Shown here: piece after piece, positions 42,076-51,222 of the stretch
Position numbering within the stretch: the stretch's first letter is position 1
Layout: each line of letters opens with the position of its first letter
Source of the DNA: a bacterium
GTDB taxonomy: Bacteria > UBP14 > UBA6098 > 4484-93
NCBI GenBank assembly: GCA_021158465.1
Contig: JAGGUN010000028.1
Span: 62,001 to 126,000 of the forward strand
DNA: 64,000 nucleotides
Reading direction: 5' to 3'
Translations under genes and position numbers: made by a program
Notes under the pieces: generated by a model
The model's input: only the letters and a program-made list of their open reading frames with translations
Database searches by the model: none
Told to the model about the DNA's origin: nothing

Positions 42076-42579
42076 CTATTTTTCCAGGTCCCCGAGCAGT
42101 TTCTCTAACTCCTTTACCCGAGCCTTGAGCCTCTCGTTTTCCTCTTTCAAGAGCCGCACTTCCTCTGAAATATCCTTTCGGTTCCCGGAGAGCCTGAGTC
42201 TCTTTCTTACATTCTCAAGGGATGCGAGACAGTCTCTCCGCTCCTCCAATATTCTTCTCCAGAGCCTCGCATCGAACAACCAATGGGAATCAGGATACAG
42301 CTCCTCGAGTTTGGAGAAGCTTACGATAGCGTCATCATATTCGTTGAGGATAACCTGCGTATACCCAAGTTTGAAGAGTGCCTCATCTGCGACCCGGCTT
42401 TCTGGGAAGTTGTCGACCACTTGACGGTAACCGAACTCCGCCGCTTCAAACTTGTGCTCCTTCAGCCTTGCTTCCGCGCGATTGAACCAATCGAGGGCAT
42501 CAGTCGGAGTCTGCTGCTTAACAGGGGCACAGGAAAAAACAAAAAGCAAAAGAAAGGATGAAAGAACCAGTTTCCTCAT
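42076..42579 (-). CDS. TPR lipoprotein with C-terminal coiled coil (BamD/CpoB-like)
   Basis: Lipobox VFSC; TPR AAEFGYRQVVDNFPESRVADEALFKLGYTQ; C-terminal heptads EEVRLLKEENERLKARVKELEKLLGDLEK. Confidence 0.78.
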   Translation of the reverse strand: MRKLVLSSFLLLFVFSCAPVKQQTPTDALDWFNRAEARLKEHKFEAAEFGYRQVVDNFPESRVADEALFKLGYTQVILNEYDDAIVSFSKLEELYPDSHWLFDARLWRRILEERRDCLASLENVRKRLRLSGNRKDISEEVRLLKEENERLKARVKELEKLLGDLEK

Positions 42580-42592
42580 CTCTCGTGCGCTC

Positions 42593-43933
42593 CTAATACC
42601 TTATCCTGACTGTGTAGGTAAGCGTCTTCTCTCCATCGGCTGGAACGGGCAAGTAAAACTCCCCCGTGTGCTGGTCCTTCTTGTGAAACTTAGCATTCTT
42701 ATCCTTTATCGTCCAGTCACCAAAGAAATGCTCGACAACGGTCACTATTATATCCTCTTCCTTATGATTGCGAACGGTTATCTCGTATGTGTCCTCGTGA
42801 ACGGTCCTCGAGAGCCTCTTATAATCCGTCTTCTTTCGCTCTGCCACGACATCAAACGCATCTCCCAGATACACCCGCACCTTCTCATCCACCGGCGTAT
42901 GTTCTATCCTATCTTCACCGACAAACTGAAGGGCACCTGTTCTATCCTCCTTATAGACGCGAACCTTCCCCTCGGGAAGCGGCATACCCAGTCCTGCTTC
43001 CTCAGAATTGACAAACTCCATCACAACTCGAACCTTGCTATACCTTGCCCCATCGTAGATATACTCCTTGCGGGCGTCTACTGTATGCTCAGGAAAAAGG
43101 GAGAGCTGCTTGGTCTCATTGCTCCCAACCGTTGTCGGACGGGTGAGTGTGTAGAGATGATACTCGAAGAAGCTCTCCTCAACGAACGGCTTTTCCTCGT
43201 CCGATATACCAGCTCCCTTCGCAAGAAACCGTGCCTCTGTATGTTCGGGTCTCACAAGATGCACCCTCCCTGCGACAAGTTTCAGTTTCGCATCAGGGAA
43301 AGCGGTTCCTGAGCGGTTCTCTATCGTCACCCAGCCAGAAAGACCAAGTTCTTCATCATCCTTATCAACAACAGCGACATAGTCAGCAGACCAGTTGACA
43401 CCGCCTGTGATATAGGAGAGTTCAAACCTTCTTTTCCCCGCTTTTTCCCCACGATAGAGCCAGACCAGTGTCGGCTTTGTGATAAGTCCAGAAGGTAGCG
43501 ATGGGAAGTCAAGCGTAAGTATCTTGTCCGTCTTCACAGAGACAATTCCCCCATCCTTCTTCTTGATTATGCAGTCGGAGGGGGAAGATGAGAGCAATTT
43601 CCCCTCAAAATCCTCCTTCGATTCTGTCCTGATATGAATTGTCTGATCAAGATACCTTTCAAGCAGCTTGGTTGTTCCAACAAGGTCGTACTGGTAGTTC
43701 TGCTCAAGTATTGTAAGCGGCGCCCCAGCCAAGACAGAGAAATGCACGGATGTTGGCTCAATCGAAGAAGGGACATCGGTGAGTTTGAACACCCCCTCCT
43801 TATCAAAAACCGCTTCCCTGATATCCTTGACGAGGGCTATATTCTGGTTGTAAATCGTGATGGAAAGCTCCCTGGCAGACAGTGCAAGCGGGATGGTAGC
43901 CAGAAGCAATGCCGCAGAAAAAACCTTCTTCAT
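42593..43933 (-). CDS. DUF4139-type exported protein
   Basis: Signal peptide; NQNIALVKDIREAVF, ELSYITGGVNWSADYVAVVD, C-terminal AERKKTDYKRLSRTVHEDTYEITVRNHKEEDI. Confidence 0.82.
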   Translation of the reverse strand: MKKVFSAALLLATIPLALSARELSITIYNQNIALVKDIREAVFDKEGVFKLTDVPSSIEPTSVHFSVLAGAPLTILEQNYQYDLVGTTKLLERYLDQTIHIRTESKEDFEGKLLSSSPSDCIIKKKDGGIVSVKTDKILTLDFPSLPSGLITKPTLVWLYRGEKAGKRRFELSYITGGVNWSADYVAVVDKDDEELGLSGWVTIENRSGTAFPDAKLKLVAGRVHLVRPEHTEARFLAKGAGISDEEKPFVEESFFEYHLYTLTRPTTVGSNETKQLSLFPEHTVDARKEYIYDGARYSKVRVVMEFVNSEEAGLGMPLPEGKVRVYKEDRTGALQFVGEDRIEHTPVDEKVRVYLGDAFDVVAERKKTDYKRLSRTVHEDTYEITVRNHKEEDIIVTVVEHFFGDWTIKDKNAKFHKKDQHTGEFYLPVPADGEKTLTYTVRIRY

Positions 43934-43947
43934 AGATTATTCCCCCT

Positions 43948-46272
43948 TTACAAAAGGTAGCTCAGCTCGAGCGAAAAAGCTGACCTTTTCGCTCTGTGGT
44001 TTACTACATTTCCGTTTATCTCACCGAAAAAGCCTTCTGTATCGTGGACATATCTAAACCTGACATACGAGCTTGCCGAGAGCCTCTGCGTGAGCGAGAC
44101 CCAGAACCTGAACGATCCGTCGTCGCTGTCAAGAACAACAAACTCACCATCCTCGAAGTTCCATAAGAACCCTTTATACATTCCGAGCGATGTAGCAAGC
44201 TCACTCTCCCCCTGTATCCCTTGTCGCCAGGTAAGAAAGATAGAACTGCTTCTCTCTATCGAGCCACCGTAGAGGGGAGTAGTTCCATCTGGGAGATGCC
44301 AGTAGTACGGCTTCGGGGGGTAATCCATCCGCCCTCGTGTCAAGAGGAGGGAGAGCTCAGTCTGCTTCGTCAGGGAAAGCACGGTGAAAAACCTTGTTTC
44401 TCTATCCTCGAAACCGTTCGAAACGATAAACTCGTCGGGGTTCCTTCCTGACAGCTTCTGCCTGACATTTATCTTCAGTCTCCTCGTCGGCTGATAGGTG
44501 CCGGAAACCACGACTCTCGAATACAAGGCGTTGTCCGCTCGGCGACACCAGTTATCGAATTCGCTCTTCAGATACAACCTTCCCGTGACCCTTGCCCGAG
44601 CAGAGAGATAAATCCCCCTCTCCGGCTGGGGGGTCACGCTATTGTAAGCAAGATACGAATACAGTGGACTTCTCAGATAATACTCCTTCCCAAGTATCGT
44701 CCCATGAAACCGCTCGTAGTTTGCAAACCCCCTGCTGTAGGGATTAAAGTATGAGGGGTCGCAATCCCGATACAGCAGAAGGATATCTGCTTTGTTGAAC
44801 TGGGAGTAAAACGAGACGACAAAAGCATCCGAGACCTCATCCGCATGCAGGGCTCTCGAGTATTCGCCTCCTACGGTATAGTTCCCGAAAATCACCCTCC
44901 CATCGAGTCCGGCAAATCTGTACATCTTATCCTTTGTGGGGGAGGAAATGGTATAATCGTTGTCAACTGTGGAGACCTTATCCCCTCTGTCGGTGATAGA
45001 GCTCAGATCGGGGACAATCTCCTTGGAGTAGTTTGCTTGCCAGAAAGATGCCCCGAGAAGCAAGCTACCCGAGATAAAATGCGAGATATGCCCACCAACA
45101 AGTCTCTCCTTTATCCCGTCCTTCAATATCACCCCATCAGAAGAGGAGAGGAGAGAATCAGGGATATAGTCGGGCAGTTCCAGCACAGCTGCCACCGTAT
45201 CGGGACTGGTAGGAATTACATCCTCCTTCTTGCTGGAGAAGAATATTATACCATCGGTATTATCGCCCACGAGGAACTCTACTCCCGCACCGAAAAGTCC
45301 CCTTTCATCCGTCGAGTAGATGTCAGAGAACACCCCCGTGTACCTCTTATCATATCCAAACCCAGTGAGCCTCGGCTTGAAGTATCCGCCTGACTGAAAG
45401 CATATTCCCTCACCCCATCCTGCGTTGTAATTACCAAGTATCAACCTTTTCAGGCGAACTACTCCGACCGCCTGTCCCTCGAGGGCAGAAAAGAACTTGA
45501 GTTTTTGGTCGTTGGGGTGAAGCCCGTTTCTCCACCCGTTCTGGGAAAGAAGCATTCCGCCGGAAAAGCCGAACCGTGGTCCTCTTATGTACGCCTTCAG
45601 ATATTCGGATTCCACAGCACCGGTGAGGAAATCCTCATCGGGGGAAAGCTCCGGGTGATACATCCCCATCTCGATGGAGCCTGTGGCAAGCCGACCCTTT
45701 TCCTCTTTGAAAGAGACAAAATCCCGCAGACCAAGATAGCTGTAGAAGGTTAGTCCTGGTATGCGGCGTAGTTCCCTGATATCCGATATCTCACCAATCA
45801 GTTGCTTATACAAAACTATCCGCCTCGCATCCTGCGGAGAAACACCCCTAAAACCCAGAAGGTCGAAGAATGAGAGCCTGTTCAGGTTAACAGGATTCTT
45901 CACCATATCGAGCCAGAGCTCGTAACAACCTCCCTCCTCATCCTCATGGGCAAGCTTCCTATAAAAATCCCCAACTCTCAGGGAAACAGCCAATGTGGTG
46001 TCAGGATAGAGAACGATGAGGGGTTTCAGTGTATCGAGCTTCGCTGGAGAAACAACCTCCGTCAGCTCGTAGATACTCTTTATTCCTCCCCTTCCGCGGA
46101 CGAGATTGTAGACAGCCACCGCTTCGTCCTTGGTTATCGGTAGACTGCTTATCTCCTCCAGCGTAGCCCGATTTATGTCAAGCGGGGCAGAAAGTATAGG
46201 TGGCACCCAGAGAAACAGGAAAGTTATAAATACAAATCTTCTCAGTTTCACTCCTTTCTTGTAAACATCCAA
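43948..46272 (-). CDS. Predicted outer-membrane beta-barrel protein with N-terminal helix-hairpin-helix (ComEA/HHH_3-like) motifs
   Basis: Signal peptide; PLDINRATLEEISSLPITKDEAVAVYNLVRGRGGIKSIYEL, NPVNLNRLSFFDLLGFRGVSPQDARRIVLYKQLIGEISDIRELRRIPGL; C-terminal about 500 aa of amphipathic beta pattern ending in ELSYLL. Confidence 0.82.
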   Translation of the reverse strand: MDVYKKGVKLRRFVFITFLFLWVPPILSAPLDINRATLEEISSLPITKDEAVAVYNLVRGRGGIKSIYELTEVVSPAKLDTLKPLIVLYPDTTLAVSLRVGDFYRKLAHEDEEGGCYELWLDMVKNPVNLNRLSFFDLLGFRGVSPQDARRIVLYKQLIGEISDIRELRRIPGLTFYSYLGLRDFVSFKEEKGRLATGSIEMGMYHPELSPDEDFLTGAVESEYLKAYIRGPRFGFSGGMLLSQNGWRNGLHPNDQKLKFFSALEGQAVGVVRLKRLILGNYNAGWGEGICFQSGGYFKPRLTGFGYDKRYTGVFSDIYSTDERGLFGAGVEFLVGDNTDGIIFFSSKKEDVIPTSPDTVAAVLELPDYIPDSLLSSSDGVILKDGIKERLVGGHISHFISGSLLLGASFWQANYSKEIVPDLSSITDRGDKVSTVDNDYTISSPTKDKMYRFAGLDGRVIFGNYTVGGEYSRALHADEVSDAFVVSFYSQFNKADILLLYRDCDPSYFNPYSRGFANYERFHGTILGKEYYLRSPLYSYLAYNSVTPQPERGIYLSARARVTGRLYLKSEFDNWCRRADNALYSRVVVSGTYQPTRRLKINVRQKLSGRNPDEFIVSNGFEDRETRFFTVLSLTKQTELSLLLTRGRMDYPPKPYYWHLPDGTTPLYGGSIERSSSIFLTWRQGIQGESELATSLGMYKGFLWNFEDGEFVVLDSDDGSFRFWVSLTQRLSASSYVRFRYVHDTEGFFGEINGNVVNHRAKRSAFSLELSYLL

Positions 46273-46298
46273 TATACACTTTCTTAAAGGAAAATCAA

Positions 46299-47447
46299 CT
46301 ACTTAAGAAGAGAGCGATAGATATCCTCTATCCTTGGGATAATGGCGTTCCAGCTCCCTTTTTCCTCCACAAGATACCGGTTCTTCTCCATTGCATTCCT
46401 GCGGAGAGCATCGTTATTCAGTGCCAGGATAATCTTTTGGGCAAGCAGATGAGCTTCCCTGGTTGGGAAGAGATATCCGTTTTCACCGTCCACAATCCAT
46501 TGGCTGTTCGCCGGGATATCGCTTACCACAGGAAATATCCCAGACGCAAAGGCTTCCAGAAGAGATACACTCGTTCCATCGGAAAGCGAAGTGGACACGT
46601 AAACCTTTCCTCTGGAGAGGATCCTGGGTATCTCCTCTCTCGGCACCCTTCCCTTGAAATCGATGAAATCTGCCACACCAAGCTTGTCAGCAAGCGACTC
46701 AAGCCTCTCTCTTTCAGTGCCATCACCGACTATAAGGAAACGGGTTCTCGGGAGATGCTCAACCACCTCACCGACAGCACGAATCAGCGTCTCAACATTA
46801 TAGACGGGGTTCAGATTCCTTATCGAGACGACCAAATCTTCCCTTTCCCCGCCAGGGGAGTAGCAGGTCTCGTCTATCCCGATAGGAAGACAAACTACCT
46901 TCCTCCGCGGTATCCCCCAGGAAGAGATAACATCCCTTATCCTCTCGGAAACGGCAATTATCCTGTCCGCTCGCCTGAGGGTGAATATCGCGATCCTTCT
47001 CAGGAAGGCAGACCTTCTCGGGAGAGAAAGGACATCCGAACCGTGAGCGGTAACCACAAGCGGCAAAGAGAGAAGCCTTGAAACAAAGACTGCAATAAAA
47101 CCTGTTGGGATGACAAAATGAGCATGTAACAAACTCACTCGCTTCCTAATGCAAATCCAGAGGGAAAAGAGTAACCCAGAGAGAATATAGAAGAACATCC
47201 TGATATATGGGGTTTCCTCGTACTCGGCAAGGATCCTTCCACCCGATGGGAAGATAAAGCGCCAGACACAGACGCTGTTCATCCTCTCAAATACGGGACT
47301 CTTGGCAAATATCTTCGGAGTGACAACATCTACCTCCCAGCCGGATGTAGCAAGTCGTTGTGACATTTCGAATATCCCTGAACCTCTGTATCCACCAGGG
47401 GAATCCGGGAAACTCGATGTCAGAAAGAGCAGTCTATTCCTTGGCAT
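46299..47447 (-). CDS. Glycosyltransferase family 4
   Basis: LLHAHFVIPTGFIAVFVSRLLSLPLVVTAHGSDV, LPIGIDETCYSPG, SLSDGTSVSLLEAFASGIFPVVSDIPANSQW; MPRNRLLF start preferred over 47474. Confidence 0.92.
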   Translation of the reverse strand: MPRNRLLFLTSSFPDSPGGYRGSGIFEMSQRLATSGWEVDVVTPKIFAKSPVFERMNSVCVWRFIFPSGGRILAEYEETPYIRMFFYILSGLLFSLWICIRKRVSLLHAHFVIPTGFIAVFVSRLLSLPLVVTAHGSDVLSLPRRSAFLRRIAIFTLRRADRIIAVSERIRDVISSWGIPRRKVVCLPIGIDETCYSPGGEREDLVVSIRNLNPVYNVETLIRAVGEVVEHLPRTRFLIVGDGTERERLESLADKLGVADFIDFKGRVPREEIPRILSRGKVYVSTSLSDGTSVSLLEAFASGIFPVVSDIPANSQWIVDGENGYLFPTREAHLLAQKIILALNNDALRRNAMEKNRYLVEEKGSWNAIIPRIEDIYRSLLK

Positions 47448-48420
47448 TCTGGTGTTCCTCAAGCCTCTTCTCAAGTAGTCGGTTCTGCCATTGCACCTTG
47501 AACAGTTCCTTCCGCAGTATCACCATCTGCACACCCAAGAAGCCAAGCGAGAGGATCTGAAACCCTGCCAGGAGCAGGATGATAGTGAGGTTCACAAGCG
47601 GCCTCTCGGGGTTCAAAGTTCCCTGCCTGAAGAGGACATAAAGATATATTCCTATGCCGATCCCAAGAAGAAGTATGAATAAACCAGCAAACCCGAATAT
47701 AAGGGCAGGTCTTTCCATCATCGAGAATATAAGATGCGAGCGAGTCGTTGGACCGACTCTGAACTTCGATCTCCCCCTTTTCCTGCCCCGGAGAACCGCC
47801 GGCACCTCGACTATCCGATAACCACAGGCTGAAGCCTTCGAGAGTATCTCAAGGTGTATATCTTTCCCTTCCGACTCCAGCAGAAGAGAATCGAGAACCT
47901 TCTTCCTATATGCGCGGAAGATCCCTGTGAATGTGTGTATACCCCCTTTGAACGACAACCCCAAAACCATATTGCCAAGCCTGCTGACGAGTAAGCGGAA
48001 AAACGGAACATTTTCTGTGCCTCCGCCCTTCATATAGGGCGAACCTACAACGATATCCACATCATCACGCTCAAGCAAGGGCTGGATAAGACGCCCTATC
48101 TGGTCAGGGGAGTAGCTGAGGTCAGCATCGACGGTAACAATAATATCTCCCGTGGACGCAGAGAAGCCCTGCCTCATCGCATATCCACGCCCTCTGTTCG
48201 GGTAATACGACACGGGAACAACCCTGGAACTCCCTTCAGAAAGGGTTTTTATAACCTTTTCTGTGCAATCCGTCGAACCATCATTGACAAGAACTATCTC
48301 ATAGGGTATATCAAGTGGAGCAAGCTCGCTCTCTAGCTCGTCGACGAGCAGCGGAATGTTTGCCTCCTCATTATAGACGGGCACAACAATAGAGAGTTTA
48401 CGACCTTCTTTCACCTTCAC
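47434..48420 (-). CDS. Glycosyltransferase family 2 with C-terminal TM helices (DPM1-like)
   Basis: LSIVVPVYNEEANIPLLVDEL, IVLVNDGSTDCTEKVI, TVDADLSYSPDQI; two C-terminal hydrophobic helices. Confidence 0.94.
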   Translation of the reverse strand: MKVKEGRKLSIVVPVYNEEANIPLLVDELESELAPLDIPYEIVLVNDGSTDCTEKVIKTLSEGSSRVVPVSYYPNRGRGYAMRQGFSASTGDIIVTVDADLSYSPDQIGRLIQPLLERDDVDIVVGSPYMKGGGTENVPFFRLLVSRLGNMVLGLSFKGGIHTFTGIFRAYRKKVLDSLLLESEGKDIHLEILSKASACGYRIVEVPAVLRGRKRGRSKFRVGPTTRSHLIFSMMERPALIFGFAGLFILLLGIGIGIYLYVLFRQGTLNPERPLVNLTIILLLAGFQILSLGFLGVQMVILRKELFKVQWQNRLLEKRLEEHQNAKE

Positions 48421-48685
48421 TCACCTTGATAAACAGGAGCCTTAACTCCGAGAGAACCCTTTCAACAAACTCCTTCTCCCTCTCGGTCAATCTATCGGAA
48501 AATCTTCTGTACAGCATCTCAACTGCGTTGATGCTCCTTCTAGCCTGCTGCAGGTTGAGTTTTGTCTTCCCCTCTACGGGGTTCTTCAACTTCCCGAGCC
48601 CCTGTAGGGCACCCGCCTCCAGCATAATGATTATCTCAAGAAAGCTCTCCTCATCAGGAGTAAGCCCTTCAAACAGGTTAGCCAT
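48398..48685 (-). CDS. DUF1844-like small protein
   Basis: FLEIIIMLEAGALQGLGKLKNPVEGKTKLNLQQARRSINAVEML pattern. Confidence 0.82.
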   Translation of the reverse strand: MANLFEGLTPDEESFLEIIIMLEAGALQGLGKLKNPVEGKTKLNLQQARRSINAVEMLYRRFSDRLTEREKEFVERVLSELRLLFIKVSEGERRS

Positions 48686-49790
48686 TCTCTCTCCTCACCG
48701 GTCTACCTGGTTCCTTCAGCTCAAATACGAACGCCTCTGGGGATATCTCTCCCAACTCCCCCTCTCCTGTCACCGTCAGAAAGAACTGCCCGTTCTCCCG
48801 GATGAGCGCGGCAAGGTTCTTCCTCCTTATCGCATCCAGATTGGCAAAGGCGTCATCCACAAGGAAAACTGGTCTCTTTCTTCCCTTTTCCAGCGACGAT
48901 GTAGCGAGGGAAAGAAGTATTGCAAAAGAGGCAGACCTCATCTCACCCCACGACCCATACTCCCTTATAGGAACCCCATTCAGCTTGACCGTAAGGTCGT
49001 CCCTGTGCGGACCGACCGTCGTCTCAAGATACCTTTTGTCCCTCTCCCTCGCAGAATACAAACTCTCAAGGATAGACTTGGATATATTCTCTCTATCCTT
49101 TATCGGGAAGGAAGAATGATAAGCTACTTCCACCTTGTCCTTATTATCCGCTATCCTACGATATGTTTCACCAACCCTTTCCTTTATACTGTCGACTATA
49201 CCGAGCCTTGATCTTACAATTTTTCCACCAAGAGCAGCAATACGTTCGTCGAGAGCATCAAGGTAAATCTCTCCCCCAACAGCCTCACCCGATGCGAGCT
49301 TCTTAAGGTAAAAATGTCTCTCCCTGATCAACCTCGAGTAATCGGTTATCGTGGAGGTCATTTCCGGCTCCCGTCGCATTATGGCGAGGTCCATAAGCTC
49401 CCTCCGAAGCGACGGAGCCCCTCTGACATACTCTATCTCCTGTGGACCGATGTAAACTATGTTTAATATATTGAACAGATTTGATACCTTCCTTAGCTTT
49501 TTCCCGTTATACAATATGCTCTTGCCACTGTTCGCAAGGATCTCTACCCTTATCGACGAAGAATCCGAAAGCCTAAGCGATACACTGCCTGCGTCCTCAC
49601 CAAATTTTATGCACTCAGAGATTGCTCTGGTCCTGAATGACCTTCCAAATCCGCATATATATATCCCCTCAAGCAGATTGCTCTTCCCAAACCCGTTCTC
49701 CCCGATTATTATGTTCTCCTTCTCGGAGAATTCGAGTTCCTCCACACAAAAGTTGCGAAACCTGTAAAGGCGTACACTCTTTACACACAT
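48678..49790 (-). CDS. recF: DNA replication and repair protein RecF
   Basis: LYRFRNFCVEELEFSEKENIIIGENGFGKSNLLEGIYICGFGRSFR; adjacent to dnaN. Confidence 0.96.
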   Translation of the reverse strand: MCVKSVRLYRFRNFCVEELEFSEKENIIIGENGFGKSNLLEGIYICGFGRSFRTRAISECIKFGEDAGSVSLRLSDSSSIRVEILANSGKSILYNGKKLRKVSNLFNILNIVYIGPQEIEYVRGAPSLRRELMDLAIMRREPEMTSTITDYSRLIRERHFYLKKLASGEAVGGEIYLDALDERIAALGGKIVRSRLGIVDSIKERVGETYRRIADNKDKVEVAYHSSFPIKDRENISKSILESLYSARERDKRYLETTVGPHRDDLTVKLNGVPIREYGSWGEMRSASFAILLSLATSSLEKGRKRPVFLVDDAFANLDAIRRKNLAALIRENGQFFLTVTGEGELGEISPEAFVFELKEPGRPVRRENG

Positions 49791-49791
49791 T

Positions 49792-50922
49792 CTACTCCCC
49801 GGGAATATTAGAGGGCATTATGAGAGCAAGGTGATCAAACCCCTCCTCCTTCGGGAACGGCTGAAGCATTACGGTAGACTTTGGGGAGTTAAAGAGCAGT
49901 TTTATCCTCTCACAGTCAGCACCTTTGAGTATCTTCAGGAGCGCCTCACTCGAGAACCCGATACAGATACTTTCTCCTGAGTAATCAGCGTCGAGCCTCC
50001 GATATGCTTCACCGTATATCTGGGTATCGGATGCGGAAAACTCTATCCTCCCCTCAGAGATCGACAGCTTGACAAGGTGGGTAAGTGGGTTTTCCAGTAT
50101 CCTGACGCTGTTTAAGGCGTCGATAAAGCTTGTCCGATCGAGAACAATCTCACCCTTTGATTCCCTCGGAATGACCTGCTCATAGGCGGGAAACCTCTCG
50201 GATATCAGATTCGAAACGAGTGTATAATTTCCTACCGTAAATATTATCCTCCCTTCCTTTGTCTTCACTTGCACATCCCCGCCATCAAGCAGTTTCAAGA
50301 GGGTTGTCAGGGTTCTGTTCGGAATAAGTGGAGAGATAGCTTCACCAAAATAAGGAACCCCTTCTCCAGTAATCCTGACAAAGGAAAGTATATGCCCATC
50401 GCTTGCTACTACCCTCATCTGGTCAGGGAAGAACTCAAACAAGACACCAGAAAGGCAGAGCCTGTTTAGGTCGGTGGAAACGGCATACATTGTAAGGCTA
50501 AGTGCACGTCTCATTACATCAGACCCGATAGTTGTGGACACCGCACCTGGTATATCCGTATCGAAAACAGGATAGTCGGAGGGAGACCCACCAGCAAGGG
50601 AATGTTTTGTATCCTCGCTGAAGCAGATTACCTTATCATCAACAGATTCAATCATCATCTCAGGATAACTACTCTGAGCATAGACAGAAACTATATCCGT
50701 CATCTTCTTTGCATCCACACAAACAGTCCCCTCCTCCTCGACCGTTGCCTCGATCGTGCCTCTGAGCATCATATTCCCATCGTTACCACAGAAAGAGAAA
50801 GATGAACCCTCCGCCTCTATGAGAAAATTCTTAAGTACCGGTTGTGTTGTCCTCGGCGAGATAACATAGCCTACTTTGCTCACTAATTCCCTCAACGCTA
50901 TGGGGCTAACCCTAACCTTCAT
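49792..50922 (-). CDS. dnaN: DNA polymerase III subunit beta (sliding clamp)
   Basis: TTQPVLKNFLIEAEGSSFSFCGNDGNMMLRGTIEA, VVASDGHILSFVRI, C-terminal ALIMPSNIPGE. Confidence 0.95.
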   Translation of the reverse strand: MKVRVSPIALRELVSKVGYVISPRTTQPVLKNFLIEAEGSSFSFCGNDGNMMLRGTIEATVEEEGTVCVDAKKMTDIVSVYAQSSYPEMMIESVDDKVICFSEDTKHSLAGGSPSDYPVFDTDIPGAVSTTIGSDVMRRALSLTMYAVSTDLNRLCLSGVLFEFFPDQMRVVASDGHILSFVRITGEGVPYFGEAISPLIPNRTLTTLLKLLDGGDVQVKTKEGRIIFTVGNYTLVSNLISERFPAYEQVIPRESKGEIVLDRTSFIDALNSVRILENPLTHLVKLSISEGRIEFSASDTQIYGEAYRRLDADYSGESICIGFSSEALLKILKGADCERIKLLFNSPKSTVMLQPFPKEEGFDHLALIMPSNIPGE

Positions 50923-51222
50923 CTTTTATTCCTCCTATTCTATTCCTAAAATCCTTCTCTCTACAAATATTTATAGATAAAAACAATAGTATTGTTGAAA
51001 ATGTTTATGTGCGTGTAATTGCTTATATACCAAAGAGTTAGCAAAAAATAAGTATGTTTCAAACCTGTTAGTAAGTGGTGGAAATATAGTAATAGATTTT
51101 ATGTTCTCCGAGTTATGCACCTTCACCAACGGTTTTCCTACATTTGACCAACAGGTTATGCACATATCTATGTTAATTTAGATTAAACCTATTCCAAAGT
51201 CAACACAATTTTTAGGGTAAGT
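50923..51222. other. dnaN-dnaA intergenic region with DnaA-box-like motifs; probable part of oriC
   Basis: AT-rich; TTATGCACC at 51113-51121 and TTATGCACA at 51156-51164 (the latter fits TTATNCACA). Confidence 0.55.

Noticed and set aside
42452-43312. 286-aa + strand ORF
   Set aside because: Antisense to the DUF4139 and TPR lipoprotein genes; no start context or domain signature.
48426-49211. 261-aa + strand ORF antisense to recF/DUF1844
   Set aside because: Overlaps well-supported genes on the opposite strand; translation lacks domain character.
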